Shown: in pieces, positions 24,014 through 32,377 of the stretch | Layout of the letters: the number at the start of each line of letters is the position of its first letter | How positions within the stretch are numbered: the stretch's first letter is position 1 | Assembly (NCBI GenBank): GCA_021821465.1 | Contig: JAKACM010000043.1 | Location: 1 to 36,119, forward strand | DNA from: Bacillota bacterium | GTDB lineage: Bacteria > Bacillota > Sulfobacillia > Sulfobacillales > Sulfobacillaceae | Direction of reading: 5' to 3' | DNA length: 36,119 nt | The notes under the pieces: generated by a model | What the model was told of the DNA's origin: nothing | The model's database searches: none | Seen by the model: only the letters and a program-made list of their open reading frames with translations | Made by a program: the position numbers and the translations under genes

Positions 24014-27000
24014 CTATGCACGTACAGAAAGGACTTTGCCGTCGAAGGACACCAGATAAGTTACATTGGCGCCATCTTGATCCTTGTAAGCAATCTTCCA
24101 ACTGTCCTGGGTTGCGGTGCCGGATGTGACGAGTACATCCGCTTTACCTCCCGGAAGCCCGGCCACGGAACCTGATACTGACTGTGGCATAATTACCACC
24201 GACTGGCCGGAGGGAATGGACGATCCGTGATTAGACACCGTAATAGTCAGATCACCGTTTTGAGCTGTTGCCGTGATCTCAGGCGCAGAAGGAGAAAAGG
24301 CCGTCACGGCCCCGGACGCGGCTACCTCTTGGTAGCTATCCATGACGACACTTTGGATACCGTCATCAGTGATCGGAATGACAGACACTTGAATTCCCGA
24401 TGCCGCGGACAGACCCGGATTGGAATTCGCCAAAGTCAAGATTACTTGCGAGCCTTGGACGTGTGCTGAACCGACTTGATAGACCGCGCCATTGTCGGGA
24501 TTCTTGACCAAGAACTGCGATCCGTTGGACAAAACCGACTCCGGATCAACCTTGCGAGAAAACGCCAGGGTCAAAATATTCGGCTTACTGGCGGCATTAA
24601 TACTCAAAGACAAAGGAACCATCTCCGAACCCTCCGCAGGTGCAAGCCAATTGAGAGGCGTGCTGAGAAAGCCTGTCGTTTCGGAACTTTGGACCTCTAA
24701 GGTATCTTCTTCTCCCGCTTGACCCCCTAATATCCACGTTTGAGCCAGACCTTGGGCATTAGTACTCACGTGATTACTACTTAATGTCGCAGTTTTTTGT
24801 CCTAACAAAGAGAAGGATATCGGATCATCAACCAAAGGATTCCCGCTAGCGTCCCGGGCCACAACCGTGAATGGTACCTTAGTTCCGGTGTCCGCCAAAG
24901 AAGGAGGCCCATCATACCAACTTAGGGCCGGACTCGACTGACTTTGCCAGGAGAGAGGAAGTCTAAGTTCCGGAAATCCCGCCACGGAACCTTGCCCCGA
25001 ATCGGGAGATCCCAGCATGGTGAGATCGGCACTTGTGGGGACAGAGGAGGAAACACTCTTTATCGTCCACGTCCCACCGGGGTATTGTCGTGGGGCGATC
25101 GGCCATTGGGCAATTCCTTGGGAATTGCTGACAATGGGTATACGAAGACCTTGTTCATTGTCCATTTCCACACTATAGCCGGATAACGGCTCATTTCCGG
25201 CCAATACTTGGATCCCCAGATCATAAGCGTTTGATGCATTTAATGTTTGTATTGGCAGGCTCATCACAGACTGAGTGGATGAGGTGGCATAAGTGTCGAG
25301 CGATGTGGACTTAAAGCTGAAATGAAGCGGAAGCCACCTAAGAGCCAGGCTGGTTCCTTGTGCTCCTTTATCGGAAAGTTTCACTTGATATCCCATACTT
25401 TCTGCCTTCACTGTTCCTTGTGCGGAACCGGTGGCCTCCAAGACAATTTGGGCCTGACCTTGCCCGTCAGTGGCATTCTGGCGACTCAGCACGTGAAATT
25501 GAGCGGGAACGGACCACTGAAGAGGTGTGCCCAAAGGAGCCGGATTTCCGAAACCGTCCGTCACTTGCGCCGTCAGTGTGATTCTTTGACCGCTCAAGGC
25601 CCAAGAGGAGGGATAAGAGGGAGTGGATCCCACACCAGGCACAAAGGCTGCATAGGAACGCATCACCGGCCAGGTCATGTCAGTGCCGGGAATATGAAGA
25701 TGTCCCAGAAATTCAGCCCCGCCGCTTTGGGTGCTCATGACAGTGCCCGATGAACTCCAGTCCACCTTGGGTAAAGTGTCCATCACCCCAGGGGCCACCG
25801 GCAAAACGGCTTGAGCATCTGTCGGCACGTTTTGGTTGTTGCCATTATTGACACTCGGCACCAGAAAGTCGCTGACTGTGTTATGATTCAACACCTCCGA
25901 GATAACGCCGTCCCCTACTTCCGGATAAAGGGGCACTCTCATCTGATAAGACGCTTGGGACCGGTAATAGGAACCCAAGTATTCTTGAGCCTGATTGCCC
26001 GACAAATCCGTAGCCACGGAGTATGTCACCGGAGTTGACTGCCAGGTTGTGTCGGTCTGTGGCACAGGCACACGCACAACACTGCCGGAGAGGGTGTGCC
26101 AGCTCAATGAGGAAATTTTCACGCCTGACGCGGTCTTTGGGTTGATGAAAGAGGGGGTGGATAATCGAAAAGACAAGGTGCCTCCCCTCATCTCTTCCGG
26201 GATATCAATGCCTGTGGAGGACTCGTTTACCGCACCGGAAATCGTGCGGATATAAGGAGTCCCCCCGCTATTGGGTGTGAAAGTCATTTGAAAGACACTG
26301 CCTTGAGACAAATCCAGCCGATCCAAATCCAATTGGGCTCGGCTGAACCCTTCGGGTATGGTGATCGCCTGGGGCGACCATGTTTCCAAGGGTCCCAGGG
26401 CTTGAGAATTGTCATCAACCGAGAGGGTGGTGGCCGTCTGATCGGATGAAGCGGGAAGAATAAAGGAAGCGGGCATCGACAATGAAAGCGCTTTCCCTGA
26501 GGTATCATCAATATTTTCGGAAATGGCATATTGCTGGCGATAGACTTGAGATCCCAAAGACTGGGTGGTTTCTACTCCTCCCGTAGCATTAGCTACGGCC
26601 GTGCCGGACTCATCAAGGGCGGCAAAAAGCACCGTGTTCGTCGCAGCCGTCCCCGGTGCCGACGGCACCGTAACTTGGTAAGTAACGCGGGCAACGGCTT
26701 GCGAATCCGTGGCCAAGCCGGAGTTATTTCCATTCTCGGGATTGGTAAGACTCAGTACACTCTCTGCCGTTCCTTGAGCATTGGTTATCACGCGGTCATT
26801 TAACCCTTGGGGAAGACTCACATGATCTGAAGGGTTGGAATCATTGGTCAGCGTAAATTCCACGGGAACATCAACTAAGGGATTCCCTTGGGCATCCTTA
26901 ACAGTGCAACTGACCAAGGCACTTTGCCCCAATAACAGGGCATGAGAATTATCAAGAGCGGGTAACGGATTATTGAGTTGGGTGGCTACGGTTGCGACAT

Positions 27001-27685
27001 CGGCTTGTGCCGGAGCCGCTTGAACCCTTTGCACCGGACTCCATATGCTGTCCTTGCCATTATTCGGAGCCCCTTTATCCTTGGCATAAACAATGACACG
27101 GTATGTGCCGGCCATGGGCGGCACATACCGGAACGAGGATGAAGACTGATATCCCCCGCTGGATGTCCACTGTCCGTCAGGGTTCTCAACCCAGAACTGA
27201 TAGACCGGTTCAATGAGATTAGTGGCATTAGCCTCAAAAGTCATCGCCTGATCCTTGGTTGCCGCAGCACCGGCACTTAATTGTACCCGGCTTCCGAGAT
27301 TCACGACGGAGAGGGCAATCTGAGCCTGGCTGAATTGGTGCCCATCGAACTGACTTTGGGTTAAACGATACACAGCGACAATATAACTGCCGGAGTTCAA
27401 GGGAACACTGACCGCATCCTTAGACGAGTAATCCTGAATCATCGACCAGCCTTTCTGGGTTTGCACCCAAAACTGGTAAAGCATATGGTGATCGGTGGAC
27501 CCAGGTGACGATACTTGAAATGTCACCGTGCTTTTGCTGCGAATGGGCCCGGAAGGCATGAGCGACAAGAGTCGTTTCGAACCAATCGGCATGGCGGATG
27601 CCGCATAGCTGTGAGGCAGAAAAGAAAAAGTGGCTAAAGTGCCGGTAATAACGGCACCAAGCCACAGTTGTCGATTGAATGTCAA
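24014..27685 (-). CDS. giant exported Ig-like repeat protein 3
   Basis: 1223 residues from a TTG at 27685 with GGGGAGG 8 bases upstream. The signal peptide is MTFNRQLWLGAVITGTLATF..., cleaved near SYAAS. Two YQFW modules are present (MLYQFWVQTQKGW; PVYQFWVENPDGQWTSSGGY), so it is related in layout to giant proteins 1 and 2, but the sequence is far more diverged. Ig-like segments follow (VSCTVKDAQGNPLVDVPVEF; LTAQVTDGFGNPAPLGTPLQ; FTVVARDASGNPLVDDPISF), and the last 150 residues resemble a domain with LTLAFSRKVDPESVLSN, like SwmB/Big_5-type repeats. It has a single visible cysteine and no wall anchor. No RHH gene precedes it. Likely surface or matrix protein. Confidence 0.88.
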   Translation of the reverse strand: MTFNRQLWLGAVITGTLATFSFLPHSYAASAMPIGSKRLLSLMPSGPIRSKSTVTFQVSSPGSTDHHMLYQFWVQTQKGWSMIQDYSSKDAVSVPLNSGSYIVAVYRLTQSQFDGHQFSQAQIALSVVNLGSRVQLSAGAAATKDQAMTFEANATNLIEPVYQFWVENPDGQWTSSGGYQSSSSFRYVPPMAGTYRVIVYAKDKGAPNNGKDSIWSPVQRVQAAPAQADVATVATQLNNPLPALDNSHALLLGQSALVSCTVKDAQGNPLVDVPVEFTLTNDSNPSDHVSLPQGLNDRVITNAQGTAESVLSLTNPENGNNSGLATDSQAVARVTYQVTVPSAPGTAATNTVLFAALDESGTAVANATGGVETTQSLGSQVYRQQYAISENIDDTSGKALSLSMPASFILPASSDQTATTLSVDDNSQALGPLETWSPQAITIPEGFSRAQLDLDRLDLSQGSVFQMTFTPNSGGTPYIRTISGAVNESSTGIDIPEEMRGGTLSFRLSTPSFINPKTASGVKISSLSWHTLSGSVVRVPVPQTDTTWQSTPVTYSVATDLSGNQAQEYLGSYYRSQASYQMRVPLYPEVGDGVISEVLNHNTVSDFLVPSVNNGNNQNVPTDAQAVLPVAPGVMDTLPKVDWSSSGTVMSTQSGGAEFLGHLHIPGTDMTWPVMRSYAAFVPGVGSTPSYPSSWALSGQRITLTAQVTDGFGNPAPLGTPLQWSVPAQFHVLSRQNATDGQGQAQIVLEATGSAQGTVKAESMGYQVKLSDKGAQGTSLALRWLPLHFSFKSTSLDTYATSSTQSVMSLPIQTLNASNAYDLGIQVLAGNEPLSGYSVEMDNEQGLRIPIVSNSQGIAQWPIAPRQYPGGTWTIKSVSSSVPTSADLTMLGSPDSGQGSVAGFPELRLPLSWQSQSSPALSWYDGPPSLADTGTKVPFTVVARDASGNPLVDDPISFSLLGQKTATLSSNHVSTNAQGLAQTWILGGQAGEEDTLEVQSSETTGFLSTPLNWLAPAEGSEMVPLSLSINAASKPNILTLAFSRKVDPESVLSNGSQFLVKNPDNGAVYQVGSAHVQGSQVILTLANSNPGLSAASGIQVSVIPITDDGIQSVVMDSYQEVAASGAVTAFSPSAPEITATAQNGDLTITVSNHGSSIPSGQSVVIMPQSVSGSVAGLPGGKADVLVTSGTATQDSWKIAYKDQDGANVTYLVSFDGKVLSVRA

Positions 27686-28737
27686 AAGAGTAACCTCCCC
27701 ATCTGGGTATCATGTGAAGAGAAAAGATCAGAGAACCTCACCCTTTCTCTTCGGTCACCATATTCGACATTATTCGACACCCTCCTTCTTTCTCTTCTGC
27801 GTTTTTCAACCTTACCAGCCGGATTCCACTCGGATTCTTCTTCACTTGACTCGATATTCGTCACTTTTCGACATGGAAAGCGGATAAAATGTCTCAAATC
27901 CCTAAACACAACCCCCACAAGTTCACCCCAGGCTCATATCACTCAGAACCAACCAGGCCCTTCCCTACGTAAATGTCATGAGATTCTACCTGTCGATCCT
28001 TCCTGTCAGAGCACTGATTATCGACTTTTAAGCCCCTTGAGTTCGAACCCTCCTTTCCGGGTAGGGAGAGGATGAGTCACCGCAAACCTCCCTTCATCGT
28101 GGCCTCAACGCTGCACCGGATCTCGGGAGAAAATCGCTGATTTGTCACAGTTTGTCAGTCAGACCACACGTGGACGGCATTGCCATCCGCTGTAGCGTGC
28201 AATAGTATGGTATACACGCATCCACAAAATCAGAACGAATCGTGAATACTACTTCAAGGTATTTCGGAAACGATAACGCGATGTTCAAGTACCGATTCCG
28301 CAAGTTACGAGGGAATAAATTTCAAAAGAGTTCACTCAATTTATCGAATAGATGTACGTGTGCGGAAAAGATCATATCAGCAGAAAATGGGGTATCAGTA
28401 GTAATGGAACGAAACTCGCTAAGCGATCCCGTTTATGGATAGGGGCCGGCTCATCGTGGGAAGTCGTCGATAGTCGCCATGAGCCATGTCTTCGGGCCAC
28501 GTAAAAGAGTCGCGTCCCACCCTATTGATGTGATCCTATCCGCGGGGTGAAAGCCGTGTGACATTGGCCTGGTCGAGGATTTGACCGTGTGATTGGAGGT
28601 TTTGCCAGGCTGGACTCATATACCGCATTACTACCGATACCCCTATTCCCCCTTTTCGAGGGGATGGGCAAAAACACCCATATTGGGATGTCAGCGGCGC
28701 TGTAGTATACCAGATGTTGTAGGATGGGGACGTTCCG
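27686..28737. other. long stretch without a supported gene
   Basis: About 1050 bases. The promoter of giant protein 3 must lie in the first part. The repeated word ATTCGACA (27762-27780, with TTTCGACA near 27866) may be a regulatory motif. Short open frames (28242-28442 plus; 28536-28769 minus) have no ribosome binding site or recognisable content. An 18-bp near-perfect inverted repeat (28389-28406 and 28626-28643) lies in the right half. Confidence 0.4.
28389..28643. repeat. 18-bp inverted repeat, 17 of 18 identical
   Basis: GGGGTATCAGTAGTAATG at 28389-28406 and, on the minus strand, GGGGTATCGGTAGTAATG at 28643-28626 enclose about 220 bases. The spacing would fit the ends of a small non-autonomous mobile element. 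The inner sequence is not recognised. Confidence 0.35.
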
Positions 28738-28766
28738 TTGCCAGGATAAACCGGATAGGATACACT
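28738..28766 (+). promoter_or_regulatory. promoter of the antisense RNA
   Basis: TTGCCA (28738-28743), a 17-base spacer, then TACACT (28761-28766). The -35 box has one mismatch from consensus and the -10 two. Transcription would start near 28773 and run across the whole small-toxin gene on the opposite strand. Confidence 0.5.
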
Positions 28767-28777
28767 CATACTAGAAA

Positions 28778-28809
28778 GTCCCCCTGTCGCGCGAGAACAA
28801 CAGGGGGAC
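28778..28809 (-). terminator. terminator of the small toxin mRNA
   Basis: GTCCCCCTGT (28778-28787) pairs with ACAGGGGGAC (28800-28809), a perfect 10-bp stem. On the minus strand it is followed by TTTCTAG. It lies 9 bases after the stop codon of the 27-residue peptide. Confidence 0.55.
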
Positions 28810-28818
28810 CAGTAAGGG

Positions 28819-28902
28819 CTACCGGCGCTTGCGTCGGAACCACTGCCATATCAGATACAAGCTGAAACCGCCAGATACGGTTAACGTAATCTGAATGTGC
28901 AT
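28819..28902 (-). CDS. 27-residue hydrophobic peptide, candidate type I toxin
   Basis: The ATG at 28902 has a strong site, GGGAGGTG, 7 bases upstream. The product reads MHIQITLTVSGGFSLYLIWQ then WFRRKRR: a short hydrophobic span followed by a basic tail, the usual shape of membrane-acting type I toxins. The ribosome binding site lies in the right arm of a 6-bp hairpin (ACCTCC-5-GGAGGT, 28911-28927) that could hide it. A terminator follows at once, so the gene stands alone. A convergent RNA on the other strand spans it entirely. I do not recognise a named toxin family. It could instead be a small membrane peptide without toxicity. Confidence 0.55.
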   Translation of the reverse strand: MHIQITLTVSGGFSLYLIWQWFRRKRR

Positions 28903-28950
28903 CCGCCCTCACCTCCCTTCCGGAGGTCGCTCAAGGGCGTGCCCTCACCG

Positions 28951-28962
28951 TTTATTCTACCA
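28951..28962 (-). promoter_or_regulatory. extended -10 promoter of the small toxin
   Basis: On the minus strand TGGTAGAATAAA contains an extended -10 element (TG-G-TAGAAT, 28962-28954) with no clear -35 box. Transcription would start near 28947, giving a leader of about 45 nt with a second short stem (AGGGC/GCCCT) before the SD hairpin. Confidence 0.4.
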
Positions 28963-28998
28963 GCCTGTCCCCAACCGGGGTATCAGGCTGGTCTTTTT
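28959..28998 (+). terminator. intrinsic terminator of the antisense RNA
   Basis: ACCAGCCTG (28959-28967) pairs with CAGGCTGGT (28984-28992). An inner CCCC/GGGG extends the stem, and TCTTTTT follows (28992-28998). This is one of the best intrinsic terminators in the window, and no plus-strand protein gene ends before it. Confidence 0.75.
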
Positions 28999-29207
28999 GT
29001 GAGGAGATCTCTTTCCCTAGACACCCTTCGCTAAAGGGAAAGACGAGATCAAAAGGCATTCCTATTGAGGGAATGTCCATGTGGGGTACACCCTAACCAT
29101 GTGTCAACCGACCCAGCATTTTCCGTCAGATTAGAGTCGCTATGGCGATTCCTTGACAGGTGCTGGAGAAGGTCATAGGCTTATTCCTGACACGGGGAGG
29201 TGGAAGA

Positions 29208-29768
29208 ATGCCGGGACAACGCCTGGGCTATATTCGCGTGAGCAGTTTTGATCAGAACCCCGAACGGCAATTGGAACAGGTGCCCCTGGACCGGGTCTTT
29301 ACCGATCAGGCCTCCGGCAAGGATGTGCACCGTCCGCAATTAGCCGCGCTCCTGGATTTCGTCCGAGACGGGGATACCGTGGTGGTCCACAGTATGGATC
29401 GGCTGGCCCGCAATCTCGACGATTTGCGCCGCCTGGTGAAAACCCTGACCGGAAAAGGGATCCAGATCGAATTCGTGCGGGAACAGTTGACGTTTACGGG
29501 GGAGGATTCCCCCATGGCCCATCTGCTCTTGTCCGTCATGGGAGCTTTTGCGGAATTTGAACGGGCTCTGATGCGGGAACGGCAGCAGGAAGGCATTGCC
29601 TTAGCCAAAAAGCGCGGGGTATACAAAGGCCGCCAACCCGCCTTGCAGCCGGACCAAGTCGCGGAACTGCGGCAAAAAGCCCAAGCCGGGGCCAAGAAAG
29701 CCAGATTAGCCCGCGAGTATGGCATTAGTCGGGAAACGGTCTATCAATATCTGCAAAAAGACTCATGA
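29208..29768 (+). CDS. serine recombinase (resolvase/invertase family)
   Basis: 186 residues from the ATG at 29208, with GGAGGTGG just upstream; the frame is open further 5'. The start LGYIRVSSFDQNPERQLEQV contains the catalytic serine (S12) of resolvases. It continues with QASGKDVHRPQL, VVVHSMDRLARNLDDLRRLV and AHLLLSVMGAFAEFERALMRERQQEGIALAK. The C-terminal Hin-type helix-turn-helix is KKARLAREYGISRETVYQYL. The length is standard and all core parts are kept, so it should be active as a resolvase or invertase. No transposase lies beside it. A fragment of a similar gene's 3' end lies at 32073-32127, suggesting past transposon traffic. Confidence 0.95.
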   Translation: MPGQRLGYIRVSSFDQNPERQLEQVPLDRVFTDQASGKDVHRPQLAALLDFVRDGDTVVVHSMDRLARNLDDLRRLVKTLTGKGIQIEFVREQLTFTGEDSPMAHLLLSVMGAFAEFERALMRERQQEGIALAKKRGVYKGRQPALQPDQVAELRQKAQAGAKKARLAREYGISRETVYQYLQKDS

Positions 29769-29858
29769 CAACGATATGGCAGTAAGTCCCGATAACGGGT
29801 AACCTCCAATGCAAGGCATTGCCATGCCCTGGACTGGCCTCAGTGTCTTCGGTGGAAT

Positions 29859-30488
29859 CTACGAGGAACTGGACGTTAATAAAGAGTGAAAGAATTGCAT
29901 TAACGGATGCAAATGAGAGACTTTCCCATAATAATAGGCCGTGATTTGAAAATATTGCCCATTTGTAAGAAGCGTGTTGAGAATGACAATCTCGGCTTGA
30001 TTATAATCATTTTTCAGAGCCCCTTCTTGAACAGGATTTAATAACGGATCGCGGGCGGCATCAGCCCGCGATAAATCCGTTTGTAAATGGTAGTGCGTAA
30101 GGGTACCGTAAATCGGATCACGGAAGATCGAGTGATACGCTGTTTGGATCAGGACTTTATTCGTCCAAAACTTTTGTTGAGCTAATGAGATAACCGGCGA
30201 TCCATACCACACGGGATATTGCCATTGTGGTTGCGACGTTTCCGTTATTCGAAGAGTGGCGGGTATACCTTCGGTGACATTTTTTACCGTATAGACATTA
30301 ATGCTACGCGAAAACATTCCTTGGGTGGTATAGCGTTGTCCCCAAAACTTATGCATCTCTGTCACCGTAGGCATCGTGGCGTGGAGAGATGATGACGTGC
30401 CGATGTTTGGCGAGGAAGAAGAATTGTTCCCGGCTAGGGAAACGGATGTGATCAGCGTAGCCAAAACAGCCGCAATGGTTTTAAACAT
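29859..30488 (-). CDS. secreted hypothetical protein downstream of the G1 peptidase
   Basis: 209 residues from the ATG at 30488, chosen because AAGGTG lies about 6 bases upstream (the frame is open 12 codons further). The N terminus is a signal peptide (MFKTIAAVLATLITSVSLAG), followed by a Ser-rich linker to about residue 36. The body contains FWGQRYTTQGMFSRSINVYT, QWQYPVWYGSPVISLAQQKFW and a helical C-terminal part with NQAEIVILNTLLTNGQYFQI. No cysteine and no family are recognised. It follows the G1 peptidase gene by 109 bases in the same direction, so it may share its transcript and act outside the cell with it. Confidence 0.75.
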   Translation of the reverse strand: MFKTIAAVLATLITSVSLAGNNSSSSPNIGTSSSLHATMPTVTEMHKFWGQRYTTQGMFSRSINVYTVKNVTEGIPATLRITETSQPQWQYPVWYGSPVISLAQQKFWTNKVLIQTAYHSIFRDPIYGTLTHYHLQTDLSRADAARDPLLNPVQEGALKNDYNQAEIVILNTLLTNGQYFQITAYYYGKVSHLHPLMQFFHSLLTSSSS

Positions 30489-30597
30489 GTTATCACCTTT
30501 CTCCCCTATGGCAAAAAAGTACACCCCAACAACTCTTTATTCGGGACCGATCTGTCGAATGTCAACAGTACATCTGATGCGATGTAATTGATAGGGG

Positions 30598-31527
30598 TCA
30601 ATAGGAGTATATCGTAAAGTTGCCTGAACCGTTCACCGATCCGGGCCATGCCGTATTGGTGGACCCGTTAGTCATGATATATTTGGCCGTAGGAGATGTC
30701 GGCAGTAAACCTCCTCCCAGATTGGTGCTATATTGAGCGCCCAAGAACGGATCATGACCAAATGTAGGATATCCATTCACGTCTTCGGCAATGAAATCGG
30801 CTGTACTACCATTATAGTACGGAGCAGAAAATGCATGAGAATAATATCCGCCCGTTGTGATATTTTCCCAATAAACTTGAGCTGTGCCATTGTTAACGTC
30901 GTAAACGCTAACATACACCTGGTCACCGCCTGTCACATAGGGTCCCATATAAATGGGCGCGTTCGGATAATCCTCAAACCAAAATCTGTATGACGGGGGC
31001 GAAGTCTGGGATGACGTTGCGCCAGCTTGAATTAAACTGCTATTCGTGACACCACCCATCCCCGCCCAGAATGCGACACCAGGAGGATGAAAAATGTAAA
31101 AGGTACTAGACACCGAAGGTTGTATCCAGTCCGACGATACATTATAAGCTCCCGAAGTATTTTCAGAATAGCCAGCCCAATGACTATTATACGTGGTGGA
31201 CGTATACGGAGTTTTCCCAATAACGGGTGGCATCGTTTGATAAAATCGTGCATGTTTCATTGCGTAGACCCACTGTTTCAATGCCTGCACATTTTTAGGT
31301 TTGGGTGGAAAGCCATATTTTTTTAGAGTTTGCGCCGGTGCTGTTAGGGGATCAAATCCGTGCGGTGGGACTGGATTGGGAGGCAACAGCACGGGGGTTC
31401 TTAACGGTAATGTCGTACGATGCAGCGGTTGAAAAGACGACGCACGAACAGTCCAAGGCTGGGTTGAAAGCGTTGTAAGTACCATTGGGATGCCGACTAA
31501 GGCCATAATACTCGCGATTTTTTTCAT
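30598..31527 (-). CDS. G1 family glutamic endopeptidase (eqolisin-like)
   Basis: 309 residues; AAAGGG lies 9 bases before the ATG. A signal peptide (1-29) and a Pro-rich pro-segment (30-110) precede the mature domain. That domain begins SHWAGYSENTSGAYNVSSDW, the usual start of G1 peptidases, then AFWAGMGG, LIQAGA, YRFWFEDYP, GDQVYVSVY and ADFIAEDV. The catalytic dyad of the family is Gln and Glu; Q167 (LIQAG) and E248 (FIAED) fit. G1 enzymes are secreted endopeptidases active at very low pH. The length and all motifs are intact. It lies upstream of a small secreted protein on the same strand. Confidence 0.93.
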   Translation of the reverse strand: MKKIASIMALVGIPMVLTTLSTQPWTVRASSFQPLHRTTLPLRTPVLLPPNPVPPHGFDPLTAPAQTLKKYGFPPKPKNVQALKQWVYAMKHARFYQTMPPVIGKTPYTSTTYNSHWAGYSENTSGAYNVSSDWIQPSVSSTFYIFHPPGVAFWAGMGGVTNSSLIQAGATSSQTSPPSYRFWFEDYPNAPIYMGPYVTGGDQVYVSVYDVNNGTAQVYWENITTGGYYSHAFSAPYYNGSTADFIAEDVNGYPTFGHDPFLGAQYSTNLGGGLLPTSPTAKYIMTNGSTNTAWPGSVNGSGNFTIYSY

Positions 31528-31820
31528 CTTATTCGACCCTTTCTTAATTAGAGTGACGATGTCAATCGCCTATGTTCGCGTATGATTGGAACCCCCGACA
31601 GTAATTCACGCACTAAAAATGTTTTGGCATTCCCCTATTCTGGGCTAGTTCTGACAGCCTATATGATTTAACAAGTATGGCACAATTTACCTTAACAAAC
31701 TGCAAAGATAATGAGCATAACAGAGTTTTTTCTAACTATTTTCGCGATTGATAGGGTCAGTTAAGGCGGCCTATAAAAATTAATTTTCACTATCCACAAG
31801 GACAAGAGGGGGGATGTCGA
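31528..31820. other. intergenic, divergent from the G1 gene
   Basis: About 290 AT-rich bases between the G1 peptidase start and the ISAzo13 remnant. The promoter for the peptidase should lie near 31540-31620. A single DnaA-box-like CTATCCACA is at about 31791-31799. Nothing else is supported. Confidence 0.4.
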
Positions 31821-32078
31821 ATGTATGGGTCACAGCAGAGAGGGAGGCATTCGACGATAAACACTCAAGATATGGAAGGTACAATCCGGAAAAAGCATGG
31901 ACGACTGGCGCCCTTTTTCAATGAAAAACTGCGTCGATTAATGGCCGCGAGCGAAGCCTGGGCACTGGGATACGGAGGCATCGCCCTCGTGTTCCGAGCC
32001 ACGGGATTGTCAATTCCTACGATTCGCGCACGGGGTTGGCTGAACTGGAAGACCCGGACATGATCGTCGAGAAGCCCG
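31821..32078 (+). pseudogene. ISAzo13-family transposase, N-terminal remnant
   Basis: The frame encodes EGTIRKKHGRLAPFFNEKLR, RLMAASEAWALGYGGIALVF and RATGLSIPTIRARG, the typical N terminus of ISAzo13 transposases (LAPHLDERTRRLWAAAEA-like, then GGISLVARATGLS). A frameshift follows near 32030; the continuing sequence in another frame reads LAELEDPDMIVEKP. Similarity stops at about 32075, where it is joined directly to a resolvase 3' end. The catalytic part is gone. Confidence 0.75.
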
Positions 32079-32127
32079 CGAGTATGGCTTTAGTCGGGAA
32101 ACGGTCTATCAATATCTGCGCGAGTGA
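32073..32127 (+). pseudogene. fragment of a serine-resolvase 3' end
   Basis: AREYGFSRETVYQYLRE and a stop codon, almost identical to the last residues of the recombinase at 29208-29768 (AREYGISRETVYQYL). It encodes only part of the C-terminal helix-turn-helix and is fused to the ISAzo13 remnant, which marks a recombination or deletion joint. Confidence 0.8.
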
Positions 32128-32377
32128 TAAAAAACAAGATATAGGGGGCACAAGGCCCTGCGACATACTAGATATAGATAGTCACCTGAGCTCAGTGTGA
32201 CCTCTCCTTCTGGCCGTCTATAGGCCGGGTAAGTCTTTTCCCTAGCTTATCCCCAGTTTTTGTTATCCGAATAGAATGAATTGTCGATCTGAAAAAAATA
32301 TCGGGATGCAAAGGAAAATCGGGATCCGCTGTCGAAGAGATCCGCTGCGAAATATTTTTATCACAAGGAGGATCCCG

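Larger units (their letters stand above)
28773..28998 (+). ncRNA. candidate antisense antitoxin RNA
   Basis: The predicted RNA begins about 7 bases after the TACACT box and ends at a strong intrinsic terminator with T tract at 28992-28998, giving about 225 nt. It covers the opposite-strand small peptide gene (28819-28902), its leader and its promoter completely. No open frame with a ribosome binding site is seen on this strand. The layout is that of a type I antitoxin that pairs with and silences a toxic-peptide mRNA. Confidence 0.5.

Noticed and set aside
27762..27870. Repeated TTCGACA words as a regulator-binding array
   Set aside because: Three short copies with irregular spacing in a pyrimidine-rich stretch; not strong enough to call as a site.
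28242..28442. 66-codon plus-strand frame starting at GTG
   Set aside because: No ribosome binding site and no protein-like features; the inverted repeat at 28389 runs through it.
28536..28769. 77-codon minus-strand frame
   Set aside because: No ribosome binding site; it overlaps the promoter of the antisense RNA and the inverted repeat.
29306..29725. 139-codon minus-strand frame
   Set aside because: An exact shadow of the serine recombinase gene.
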